DNA of 64,000 nucleotides from Rhopalosiphum padi (Eukaryota > Arthropoda > Insecta > Hemiptera > Aphididae), in NCBI RefSeq assembly GCF_020882245.1, contig NC_083597.1, positions 67,806,152 to 67,870,151 of the forward strand, written 5' to 3'. Shown in pieces: positions 1-12,300 of the stretch; position 1 is the stretch's first letter, and each line of letters begins with the position of its first letter. The translations under genes and the position numbers were made by a program. Under the pieces are notes generated by a model, which worked only from the letters and a program-made list of their open reading frames with translations, made no database searches and was not told where the DNA came from.

Positions 1-593
1 CTGTATTATTGTATTATTTATTATACGCATCAAACAAAACGCGGCTATTCGAATTGGACCGACGTATATAATGAGACGGCAAAACGTTTCGAGAAAAAAC
101 CGCGCGGGTGAGAAATATTGTGAACGAAATAAAGGGAAAAAAAAATTCACGAAAAAAATTCACAAATACACCGATTGTAATATAATCAGGCGGGAAAATG
201 CGGCACCGACAGTAGGCAGTATTAATGGCATCGGTTGATATATACGCGTTTCGTACGTTTTATTTTCGTTCTCGTCTGAGCGCGCGCTCGTGGTCCGCCG
301 CGGCTGAATGTCAAACCGTTTGTAAGAGCGGAAAAAAATACCATACCATCGCGTAGTATCGCGTGACCGGCACATGGACGCGTGGACGCTATCCGCTGAG
401 TGGGCTTCTGGTCGTACGCGCGCTCCAGCGACAGCGGGTCTCGGTCAAAGAGTTTCGTGCACTTGAACGCTATACGCGTGGGTATACAGGGCGATTCATC
501 AAGCGCGTGTGCTCACCCCCATTTTTCCTTATTCAAATAATGCAGTTTAACTTTGAGTTCTAAGGATAAATCGTAATGGCTTCGTGGTAATGG
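1..593. promoter_or_regulatory. CpG-rich patch, possible promoter / 5' exon
   Basis: This stretch is much richer in CG dinucleotides than the DNA that follows; see 274-310 and 360-500, with GCGCGCGC, CCGCCGCGG and ACGCGTGG. It resembles the CpG-rich block in front of the OTUD7-type gene further right. A good plus-strand splice donor, TGG|GTAAGT, begins at 594. The open frames here have no recognisable protein features and no codon bias, so I do not call a coding gene. Promoter or 5' UTR is inferred from composition plus the donor only. The gene could also lie off the left edge on the minus strand. Confidence 0.3.
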
Positions 594-3500
594 GTAAGTT
601 ATAGGGGCTATGTCACTATGATCAATTTGAAAATTTTAGTAATTACCATTAAACAATCCAAACATTATAAACATAGGGATATTATATATTTTAATTTTAT
701 ATATTTTTTAAATATGTTTTAAGTAGCCATTTCATATTACTCTTAGTGTAAACATTTTAATAAATTAAAAACTACTTGTTTGAATTTTGAATTAAGTAGA
801 TCAACAATTTCAAAAAAATATCCATTGAATAATTTAGAGAAAAAAAGGAGGTTGTAATTTGAAAAAAAAAACAGAAGTTTATATCGTATTGGGAGACTCT
901 TTACGTAGTATAAACATTAAACAATCTCAAGAATTTGAAAATATGGTCATAATTTAAAAATTCAAAAAAATCAGAATTAATATAAACTGATTATCGAATG
1001 AAAAAATGAGGGCTTGCGTGCTTTGTGAATCACTCTGTATATTAAAATATTATACACAGAATGGTTCACAAGCACACTCACCCTTGTTTTTATTCTTTAG
1101 TAATAATAATACATTATTTATTCAAATTTTGAAAATCAGAATTTGAAATACTTTAAATATTTAAACACCATAATGTTGATCTTAGGCGTTTGATTTTTTA
1201 TAACGTTTTAAAAGTATTTATCTATTTAACAATGAAACTTTTTTTTTTTCGTTCAAACGAAGACCATCTATTTTATCGTAAATTTTCAAGTAGTTGGTTT
1301 TATTTAAAAAAACTCTTATACGTACGTCTGACTTAAATATAATATAATTTTGAATGATTGAATTTTGAATTATTGAACTTTGTAAAATATAATAGATATC
1401 ATTTTTAATATTGTAGCAAAATGCATTTCTATCGATTAATGATGATACATACCATTTACCAACTAACTACTCATTAAATGGCATAAATTATCTATGTATT
1501 TGAAAATTTGGTTTTTAGTATACATTTATATTGAAAATATTTCGAAAATCAGATTTTTAATAAATTCATTAGTAATAGAAACACAGGGGTAAAAATTCTT
1601 GTTGAACCACTCTGTATAGCCGTAGAAGTTCTCATTATCCTTCAATTACCTTATTAAATAGATAATTTACTAGATGAGTATATAACATTTACTACAATAA
1701 ATTAATGTATTATAATAATTAAAACATAACTATTTAAAATAATAATTAGAATCCGGATTCTTTTATTTTATTATTATTATACACTTATAATTTTAGGGAT
1801 TTAGATTTTAGGAAAAATATATGCTTATAATTTTGTATGGTTTCGTATTGTTTTGCGTAATAAAACCATTATTATTTCTTTCGTTATTTTTTGGTTGTAA
1901 TTGTTGTTCACTTGTTCATTATTGATTAAGAGAAAAAAACGCAGACAGTTTCTTATTATGTGGCTGCTATACAATTGGTTATCCAGAAAATAAAATAAAA
2001 TCGATTTCAAAAACGAATTTATTGGTAAAACATTTACGCCTCATATAATAACAATATTTTGATAATTTTTTTTTAATTTGAAAAAAAAATGTATTTGGGT
2101 CGCATAATTGAATTACAATTTTTTAGTCATCTTTGATTATCACCATAAAAATAAATTTAAAATTACTGTATAATTAATGATATATAAACGTTCATTACAA
2201 GTTCTGAAAATAGATTTTTAATATCATGGTGTCCAAAGTATTTTCTTCGAATAAAAATAAATGAATGAAATCTGTTTTTTACATGACATGAAAGATTCTT
2301 CTGTAAGGCAAGTTTTTGTACTGTAAAGGCGCTTTGAAACTTATAAGTACACATTTTAAGTATGAGTATATTATCATTAAATATGTGTTAACCAAAAATA
2401 AATCTACAATATTAAAAAAAAATTGTTTTGTTTCAATGAATTTGTGAAGCACAAATTAAGATCATTTTAGTTATATATTAAAAATTTTTAATAATCATAT
2501 TATAATACATATAATATATATTTTAAATACAATAAGACATATTTATTGTATAGAAAAAAATGATAAAATCAACCAAGTTTTTTTCAAATATTTATTAAAG
2601 TATAATTTATAATAAATACAATTTATTTAAACTCTATGTAGTTTTGTATGAGTACCTCGGACTTAACAAACATTAAAAATTGTAAGATAAACTTCAATAT
2701 TATGATATAAATAATTTATGATATGACACACTGTTTAAATTACATATTATTATAGCGCGTTGATAAATTTAAATAATATTATTATCTTTAAATATTAAAC
2801 ACATCGTAATAATACAATGATATCCTAAGAAATCAAACATATTAAATCTAACAATAATTGTTGCATTCTAATTAGTTTTTTACAATTTGAGGTAATAAAA
2901 CTATACAAAGTATAATTGATTTAAAAGAAAATCATACCATTAGGAAAGTCTATTTATATAACTGTTTTGTACATTGTTGCTTATGAAATTTTCATTGACA
3001 AATAAGTTCGTTCTATCCGTCGAATTGGCAAAAATTATTTGGATCATCGTATGCAACGTAAAATGTTCCTCTTACCCTAAAACATACAATATACTTTTTA
3101 ATATTTAAAATGTACACATAATATTTGATCAATAATTTAATATTATCATCGTTATTTGAGTTTATCCACTGATTACAATATTGTGAATAAAATAAATAAA
3201 CACATTTCTTAAAGCCAATGACTTAAGTATACGTATATGTTATTACTTATTATAGTCTAACATTGGTACTAAATTTAATATTTAACAATTACTTTAATTG
3301 TTAACTAGCTCAAAATCACTAACAACTATTTAAGTATCTAAAAAAAATTAAAAAATTGTTCGATTTACGTTCAGATACGAAATGTGTATAAACAAAAAAT
3401 AGAAATTCCCGCTGTAAAAAATAAAACTCTTGTTTGTATATTCATGTACCTATGATAAATTATATTCACCAATTATTTATTAAACAATCTAAAATATGAA

Positions 3501-4973
3501 AATAATAATATACATCCGTGATTTTAAATGTACATATACACGCATTAATAATTATTATAATACATCGTCCAGCAAGCACATATAGAGGATGATTTCCAAG
3601 AACGGTCAATCCAATTTTTCCTTTAATAATGCATTTATAATAATTAGATTTCTTTATGATATTTACGGAGTGTAGGTACACAGGTAAACTATGACAATAT
3701 AATCTTCATTTTTTCAAACGAGAACTGTGTTTTTCTGCTGTAAATTGCAAAGTATATGATTTACTAGAATATTTATGTATATAAATCGAAATTCAAACGA
3801 GTTGTTTCTGTACTATTGACTTTATGTTGTTACAAAGAATATAATCCTACATTATATATTATACATTATCCTATATTTTTTATAATAAATTATAAATAGG
3901 TAGTAACATTACTAATTGATTAATATAAATTAATTTAAATTGCTTAGTTTTTAAAATGTGTTCATGTATAATGATTACTAAACTAAAATATATTAAACCA
4001 ATTTTATTTTGAATATAAAATCATTAATAACGACTACAACTAAGCTTATTAGTAGATAAAGTTTAATAATTCGTAAATTAATCGTTTGAATTTAAATGGA
4101 CTTTTTTTTAACAGGTGTTTAAGAATAGTGTACAATACAAAATGATGTTGCTCATTTGAAAAATGAAGTTTATAACGACCCAGAACACTCTTAAATAATT
4201 GACATAATATAAAGAATCTAAAAATTCAGCTTGTAATGTTTCTATAGCGAAAATTCTAATTCTAATTAAAATAAATGTATGATTCGAGGATATAAAAGAG
4301 GAATAAGTATTATTGGGTAATCACTCTATATAATAGTACTTAAAATATATTTCTACGTCCGTTAACACTTTTTTGTTTGTTCTTTTCCGAATACCAAAGT
4401 ATCATTTCGATTAATTTTAAATAACTTGTAAGTATTTTAATTTCATTAAAAAGTTGAAATGATTCATTATTCGGTTTTAATTATATACCTATAGTTATTG
4501 GCGTCATAATCACAGGTGTTTGACACTACTTGATACACAAATTATTTATTAATTTAAAATGAATTTTAATGTAGGTACTCTGAGTTAAAAATAATTAAGT
4601 AGGTCAGTTATGAAAAGGGAATACTAATGGTGATTGAAAATTAAAAAAAAAGTGATTAAGTCTATAATGTAGAGCATGTGAGATTTTTTCAAATATTTTA
4701 AGCTATTAAATAGCTAGTATTATATTATAACTCTAGCGTGAAAAAAAAATAGCAGCATCCGTACAATATATAACTATGTACAATAAGCAAACCCGAACCA
4801 AATAAATTTGTTACAAACGTACAAGGCATTTGAACACCACTACCTACGAGAAAATAAACATAAAACATGCACTTTAAAAAGTCTATTAATTGTTTTAATC
4901 CCATGCGCATTGCCTACACGCTCTGATTGTCTAAGTAATACGACACAATTTTAATAGTTTATTCATTGTTGTA
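594..4973. other. Non-coding AT-rich DNA with transposon remnants
   Basis: No credible coding exon is seen on either strand. The region contains one delimited Tc1/mariner-like element (1049-1616) and other copies of its end motif CACTCTGTATA or CACTCTATATA (about 1028 and 4322). The open frames are short, low-complexity and rich in K, N, I and F, as expected by chance in AT-rich DNA. Confidence 0.6.
1049..1616. mobile_element. Tc1/mariner-like MITE
   Basis: The left end reads TATACACAGAATGGTTCAC and the reverse complement of the right end reads TATACAGAGTGGTTCAAC. The similarity continues inward for about 35 bases to a shared ACCC motif. The ends begin with TA, as expected for elements that duplicate a TA target. 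There is no transposase inside, so it is non-autonomous. A further copy of the same end in opposite orientation abuts it at about 1018-1040. Confidence 0.55.
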
Positions 4974-5597
4974 TATATCGGGTGATATATTTAACGTAAG
5001 TCATTCATTATTTAAAAAAACTTTTTTGATAGTATCTATTATTTTTAAATAATTTTTTTCGTGTAATTAATAACATCATTTATTTAAGAAAAAAAAATAC
5101 ATTTTACCTTTTTTTACAACAACATACATTTTTAATTCTTTATTCTAAAGTAAATGTTTTTGGAGTACTTTATTACATAAAAATCGAATTTTGGATGATT
5201 AATTTATGAGTTGGTATCTATAGCTATGTAACTTAAACCACCTATACTTGTTCGAAATTTTATTTTGATAGATCGAAATATTCCGATTATTATTTTGCTG
5301 TGGAATATGGAGTATATTCATAATCTATATATTATTACGTATAATAAGTAAATTTAATGAAGAAATATTGGTGGTGAATGACTAAAAAAGGCTGACTGTC
5401 GAGTTACTTTTTACATTGACTTAAAAATAAAAAAATATGAATTATAATAAACTGTGTCTTACATGCAATATAAGACATAAGTATATCTCTAAAATTTCGT
5501 TTTATAACAACTTCAAATTATGTAAAAAAATATTTTCAAAAAAATAAGCGTTTTCTGAAATAATGAGTTTATTGTGTTAAATCGATCACCCTGTATA
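4974..5597. mobile_element. Tc1/mariner-like non-autonomous element
   Basis: The left terminus TATATCGGGTGATATATTTA matches the reverse complement of the right terminus, TATACAGGGTGATCGATTTA. The match continues imperfectly to about 42 bases (both contain CATTATTT further in). Both ends begin with TA. No transposase is readable inside; the element is about 620 bp long. The boundaries come from the inverted repeat, so the target-site TA is included. Confidence 0.5.
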
Positions 5598-6369
5598 TTT
5601 AAAGCGATTATACTCTCGAGTTTCACTATACGACATAATATTTCAGTATATTATATTATAATGTCGTGTTCAATAGTTCTGTTCAAATAAAAAACGAATG
5701 TCTTTTCCCATAAAACTATACTCTATATTTAACGCTATAATTAGCCAACATACTATTATGATAAGTAACAGATAATGTTTTCTACCGAATGAAATACATA
5801 TAACCAATTATTTTTTAATGCGTCAATGACTTATCGACGATCAAAGTTTATAGAAATTACTTTTACAACTTTTGAAATTTATTAATTTCAATAATAATAA
5901 TATGTGGTTCATTGAATAGTTTTTCATTATGATCATGCGCATCAATATAATCTTTAATTATGAACAATTGTTTAACTAAATTAATCATAGCCTATAAATA
6001 TTAAAAATGCATATAAATATTAAAAATGCAACATCATTGTCTGTAGTTCATTTTTTAGGTTTATTTTTATTAATTATATAATTTATTTTTAATTATTATG
6101 TTATTATATTGATAAATACTACATACTGATATGGGCAAATTCATACCTACCTATGCTTATTTAAATTTAAAGTTTTAAATAATAATAAACATAAATATTT
6201 TATTCTTATTAATAATAAGGGTAAATCAACAATTATAGTTTGCCTGAAGCCCTGGAAGTATAAACATTAATTTAAAATTTTGTTATTGTAAATATTATAT
6301 GATTTCTTATCTAAAACAAAACTTTTATAACAACTAATAGTAAATATAAATTTAGAACACTCCTAATGA
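5598..6369. other. Non-coding, 3' flank of the lipase gene
   Basis: No coding exon is seen. A minus-strand AATAAA lies at 6199-6204, about 165 bp past the lipase stop, and could be its polyadenylation signal. A 19-base tandem duplication (ATATAAATATTAAAAATGC) occurs near 5994-6031. Confidence 0.4.
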
Positions 6370-9300
6370 TTACCATTCTGGCGTTTGTAGGCCCATGGGT
6401 ATGACATCGATCTTGTTCGTAAACGAAGGAAGCACCACCGAGTCGCAGGTCTCCGTGCATTCTACGCCCAAAAACATGTTGCGCCTTTTGGAAAGTGATA
6501 ACGCAAAATAACATACGCTCTTGAAATGACTGCACCGCGATTGTTCTGAACATACATTTATCAAAAAATAGTGTCGTTATTGATGTACGGCCAACGATTC
6601 GCATTTGGCCACTATCGTAAAATGCTATTGTCATAATACATTTTGTACAAGTATTAATATAACTTTGAAAGTTCAATAAAATTCATTAAAAGTTATTTGG
6701 ACGGTGCGTGGAAAAATGTAAATAAGTCAATAATTACTGATTTCTAGGAAACAAAAAACACACGCTTCGTTATTTTTGTAAGTGATTTTGCATTATTCGT
6801 AGTTAATTTAATAATTTAATTAATAAAACAATCTTTATTATTATCGATCTATACGTTTCTTCGTTCGTAGTTTATAGAATCTACAACTATTTGTTAAATT
6901 TGTACTTGTTATGAAAGAAGTATTTATAATTTTTAATTTTTGGAACACCATAGGGCCTATATTATGTATGAACACCTACGAATATCCGATATGTTTCCCA
7001 GGGTTCTTGTCGGAAACAAAAATAAAAAATACTTTATGATCCGTTACTATGTAGAAATACTCTTTCGCGCGGTCTTATGATTAACGCCAAAGCAGTTTTT
7101 ACGGTGTATTTAACACGATTCCTAATCTCATAATTATGTTTTGACGATCTAAACATTATTTTATACTACCGACAAGAATACTGGTGTTATTCCATATTAT
7201 ATTATATCGTATTGCGCTTATCTCCAAGATCTATATATCATCTGTTTGTAGCTCTGCAGTAGCCATTATATAGAGACATCAGACAACTATCGTGTTTGTA
7301 CGTGAAAAAAACTAATAACCTCCGCGTTACATTCTCGACAGTTTCAATAATAATAACGAGGTAGGTATTCGATGAAATATTTTGTCTTTCTTTAATACGT
7401 TTAATTATTTTTTATTGCCACAAAAGTATTGTGTGTAGCACTTAAGGCCTGTAGCTGTGTAGCGATTCCATTGTCTTTTCACGTCGTTAGTTGAAACGTA
7501 CGAAACGCTCCAAGTTTGAAGGTAAACGCTACATTTTCTATGAAAAAATAGTTTAAAGTTAATAAAAAAAAAGGTAGATAAGTGGGTAAGCACTGCTGTT
7601 TATCAGGTGTCTAGTGGGTCACTATTATAGATGTGTTAAATATGAATTTAATGATACATATATCATTTTACACTAAAAGCGATTCTGAGCAGAAACGGTC
7701 TATCAGCTTATATCACCAAGTAATATAGGTATTATATGTTTTTTATATTGCTATTAAAGTAATTTATTTCACTTTAGTATCATAGTAGGATTAATATAAT
7801 TTGTTTTCAAAAATATCACATTTTATTCGATTATTATAATAATATATATATTGTGTATTATAATACAAAATATATAAAAGTTTAAGTTTCCACGAATAAT
7901 GCTTTTAAATTATAATAAAATAATTAACAAATCGTTATTATTATCGTTTAAATAAGTAATTTAGTCTAAACTGGAACTTTATAAAAAATAATTTTCATAG
8001 TGCATTTTTTAGATCTTATGGTTTCAGTGTGAACTACTAACAATGACTCATTGTTACAACAAATAATACGTATTTATATGTCATTAATCGTTACCTACGC
8101 AACATACTGAATCCACTAGTTTGATAACCACGTATTAACAATAATAATAATAACAATAGATAATAATAAATGTAGATGACCATTCACTAACTATACCTAG
8201 TATAGTAGTATAATACGATAGATCAGTTAAATCACTTGATACACCTAAAAAGAGGTAATAGATCACTTGCTACACGAATGCAAAACATTAACTTAACTCA
8301 GTTACAAAGAAATTAATTATATTTATTTTAATTACCACTCAGTTAACATATAGCGATTGTATTTTAAATTTTGTTTTCTTTTTAATAATAAATACATATT
8401 TTATTTAAAATCCTCCCTATATTATTGTTTTTATTACACAGTAGCTATAGATATAGTGATTTAAGCAATTAGATATGTATGTTAATAAAATAATTATTAA
8501 ACGAAGGAATATTTATTTGTTTTTAAAATCATTAAATACAGATGGATTAAACAAAAAAATAATTAATTAATTAGTTTTAACTACAAGTAGTTGTAAATAG
8601 TATCGACGTATTATTTTTCAAATTAACTGGTTAACCTATTGTTTATGATCAGAACCGGTTTACGAATCTATGATTTAACGTCAACATAAGCTATATATTA
8701 AGTATATTATAATATTATAAGCCTTAAGATAATTCGAGAGAAACGAAATATGCGCCCAATGGCTGTTATAATTTCTCTGTCAATTTCACATACTATTATA
8801 GTTTTTACTTTTTTATTTATTCCTTTAATTGATTGTTATGTTTTCTATGTACCTACATTATATTGTATATAAGTATCAGTTATGTGTTTGCGGAGAGGGT
8901 ATACGGCGTATACTCACTTCTCTATAATTTATTTTTTTTTAGCGTGCGAGAGTATACTCTCTAAATAGTCTAAATGTAAACGATATGGCCCCGTAGTCCG
9001 TAGACCTATTTTTTTTTCATTGAAAAACACTACATGGGAGACGGACTGATAGTATTCTGTAGACCTATTATAATCTTTAGTAACGAAACAATATATTCTA
9101 TGGTTATTTGTAATTTTTAAATCTCTTATACTTAGTAGATTACGAAAACAAAAATTTGAAAACCAGTAAAATTTAATCTACCTTATACCGTATGGGCATG
9201 TTACATTTTAGACCATTTTTATTATATTTATAGTAAGTTATAACTAACCCAACATTTAATAACAATTAATATTATATGGTATAAATGTATATTATTAATT

Positions 9301-12300
9301 ATTACACTAATTAAATATTAATAGTATAATAAATGCAATGTTTTTGGAAAGCATTAAATTTACCTACCATCATAATACTAAAAGTAAAATAAAAATTACT
9401 TTAATAGTAGCTATATTAAAAAACAGATCATGAAATATTCTTTGTGTCATATAAGCTGTCGGATTATCTCCACTCAGATTCTGAGTTTGTTGAGAATGGT
9501 TTGTTTTATGCAATGCCATATCATCGAATTCAAATTTAACACACTCATTACAATAACCCACTTGACATTTAATATACAGCAGAACAGTACCCATTAGCAT
9601 ATCTTTTTTTACTAATTAATGGGTAATATTTTCTTTACTGTCACAGGAATACGGCTGCATCCGAGTTGGGTCCCAAATTTATAATTACTACACTAGTTGG
9701 GTCCCGAATTATTTTAGGTACTACACTAGTTGGGTCCCGGATTTTTGTAGGTACTATACTAGTTCGGTCCCGGATTTTTATAGTTGCTACACTAGTTGGG
9801 TCCTGAATTATTTTAGCTACAATACTAGTTCTTGAATATTTTTTGGTAAGTACTACACTATAGTACTATACTAACATTTTCCTTCCCATTTTAACAGACT
9901 TAGGACTGTCTATGATCTATTTAGACCACAGGTATGGTTAAAAATGTTTTTTACAGTTTTTTTTTTAGTTTTGTTTCTTTTCTATTAAAATATAAGTAAT
10001 TAGAATTTTATAAAAAAATAAATCACTTATATATTGAAAAGGTTAAAAACTAATTAGTATAAAAATACATATTATATAATATAAATATAGCCATATAGGT
10101 GTAAGTTAAAAAATATTAAAAATGTTAAAATTATTATACAATAATATTATAAATACAAAAAAAAAATATTTTTGGAAAAATCACATGTTTGTTGGTAAAA
10201 ATTTATACGATATTAATTTTACAAAATCAAATCGATTGATTATTCCTGCAGTTTTTTTATTCATATTGTCAGCTATAAATTTTTCTTTTAGCAAAATGCA
10301 GTTTCTTTTTTTCATTACTTCTACACTTCTCATTTTTATATAAGTATCAATTTGTACGTTTTTTAAAATTTCTAGGAACTGATAAATATTTGGGTGTGCT
10401 GTGTAAAACATAGAATTAAAATGAGAATGGAATGATTCGCAGGAATTTGTGGTTCGCATTGTCGAGGCATTAAATTCTGACCAAATTTTTGGTGGAAATC
10501 TAGATTCTTCATTAATATAATTGTCAAAAACATAATCAGTGAATTCTCGAATTTTATTGTCGTTTGGTTGGAGACTCATTATATCTTCAATAAAACAATT
10601 TTCCACTTCTTCTGGGTGTAGAAATGGTAAGCCAAAAAAATATTTGAGATATTTACTTAATTCAGAATTACTTTTATACTCGTTTGTTAATCCCAAATTT
10701 TGAATTTTCCGCCACCAGCTCTGCCCTAAATGGAATCTACACCCTTTAATATTTATTTCCGGCCATACTGATAAAATAGAATTATGAATAGCTTCTTCAA
10801 AGTCTACATATATTGTTTGAGGTAAAAATTTTAAATTAAGTTTTTCGCATTCATTACATAACATCCGAAAAGTTTGAGTATAAATTTCTTTTTGTTTATT
10901 TGGGAGTAGACAAAAAATAAGTGGAATATAATGATTATTATGTATTGTATGTATTGTGAATATTTGCATAAATATTTTTGGGCAACTTTTGAATGTGCCA
11001 TCTACGTAAAACGTGTTGTTGTTACATAAAAAATTTAAATTTTCGACTGTACAAAAAATAACTATGTTATATTGATTATCATTAATTAATAAAAAATTTT
11101 CTTGTTTGTTAGTTTTTATATTTAAATCGTTCAATACTTTGTGAACCTCGTCATAACTTTGTGGAATATTTGGTAGAATATTTTTTCTCGCGTGATGAAT
11201 ATTTTTTTTAATAAGTGTACAATCGTAACGTGTTAATGTATCTATATCATTGTTTTTTAATTCAGCATGTAATAATTTAGAAGGTTTCTCACATATATCA
11301 TTTTGAGCTTTTCTCTTTAAATTATTATTTAATATCTGCCTATTTAATATTTTTTCGGAATCACAATTATGATTATGTGTCAAATTTTGATCAATAAATT
11401 GATTTTCGTTGTATTTAAAAAATGACTTACATGATCTATGAATACATCTCCATCGTTCAATATCATTTTTCAGAAGTTTGTGAAATGAAAATTTATATCC
11501 TTCTATAATATATATTTTTTTGCCCTTTTCACTGAACATAACGTTAGAATCTTCCATAGTGCTAGTGGTTAGAATGCAGAACACTTACTACCAACATGTA
11601 GCTATATCGATAGATAACTCGTCGAGGTTTAACCGGCATTTATCGCTGTTCCAGATAGTTTATTATAAGATATGTCAAAAATTATCAGATATTACCGATA
11701 ATACTGATATTATTACACGAATGCTCGAAAAATCCATGAGAGAAAACCACTTACGTCTTTTTTTATTACGAATATCCCATAATAGTCATATTATATATGT
11801 ATAAGTACTTTTCATTTACTTTTAAATTTAATAAAATTCTATTAATATTATTGTACAATATTTTTACTAACTATCAAATACTATTATATAAATTATACAA
11901 TTCTTCATAAACCTATTATATGGATTTATTTAAATTAAATAATATGTATTTATATACTTGGTTTTTAGCATTTTTAATATTTTAAAAAAAAACTGTAAAA
12001 AACATTTTTAACCATACCTGTGGTCTAAATAGCTCATAGACAGTCTGTTAAAATGGGAATGAAAATGTTAGTATAGTGTAGTACTTACCAAAAAATATTC
12101 AGGAACTAGTGGAATACCTATAATAATTTGGGACCCAACTAGTATAGTACCTATAAAAATCTGGGACCTAACTAGTACACTACCTGCGATTAGCCCCTAG
12201 TATTCGGGACCCAACTCGGATGCACCGAGGAATACCTGCGTGAAAAAGGCGTATAGTGTATGTCCACGACTATTTTTAGCAATATGACAATACATCACTG

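Larger units (their letters stand above)
9655..12227. mobile_element. Complete Mutator-like (MULE) DNA transposon with TSD
   Basis: The left end is GGCTGCATCCGAGTTGGGTC and the reverse complement of the right end is CGGTGCATCCGAGTTGGGTC. The 8-base target duplication AGGAATAC lies at 9647-9654 and 12228-12235. The terminal inverted repeats are long (about 9655-9968 and 11985-12227) and contain tandem copies of ACTAGTTGGGTCC[CT], more on the left than on the right. A single long transposase ORF lies between them on the minus strand. At 2573 bp with an intact ORF and matching duplications, the copy looks recent and possibly autonomous. It sits in the last intron of the lipase gene. Confidence 0.85.

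Noticed and set aside
9660..9850. CRISPR-like array of spaced repeats
   Set aside because: The spacers are similar AT-rich sequence rather than unique, and the array is mirrored at the other end of a MULE; these are transposon terminal repeats in a eukaryotic genome.
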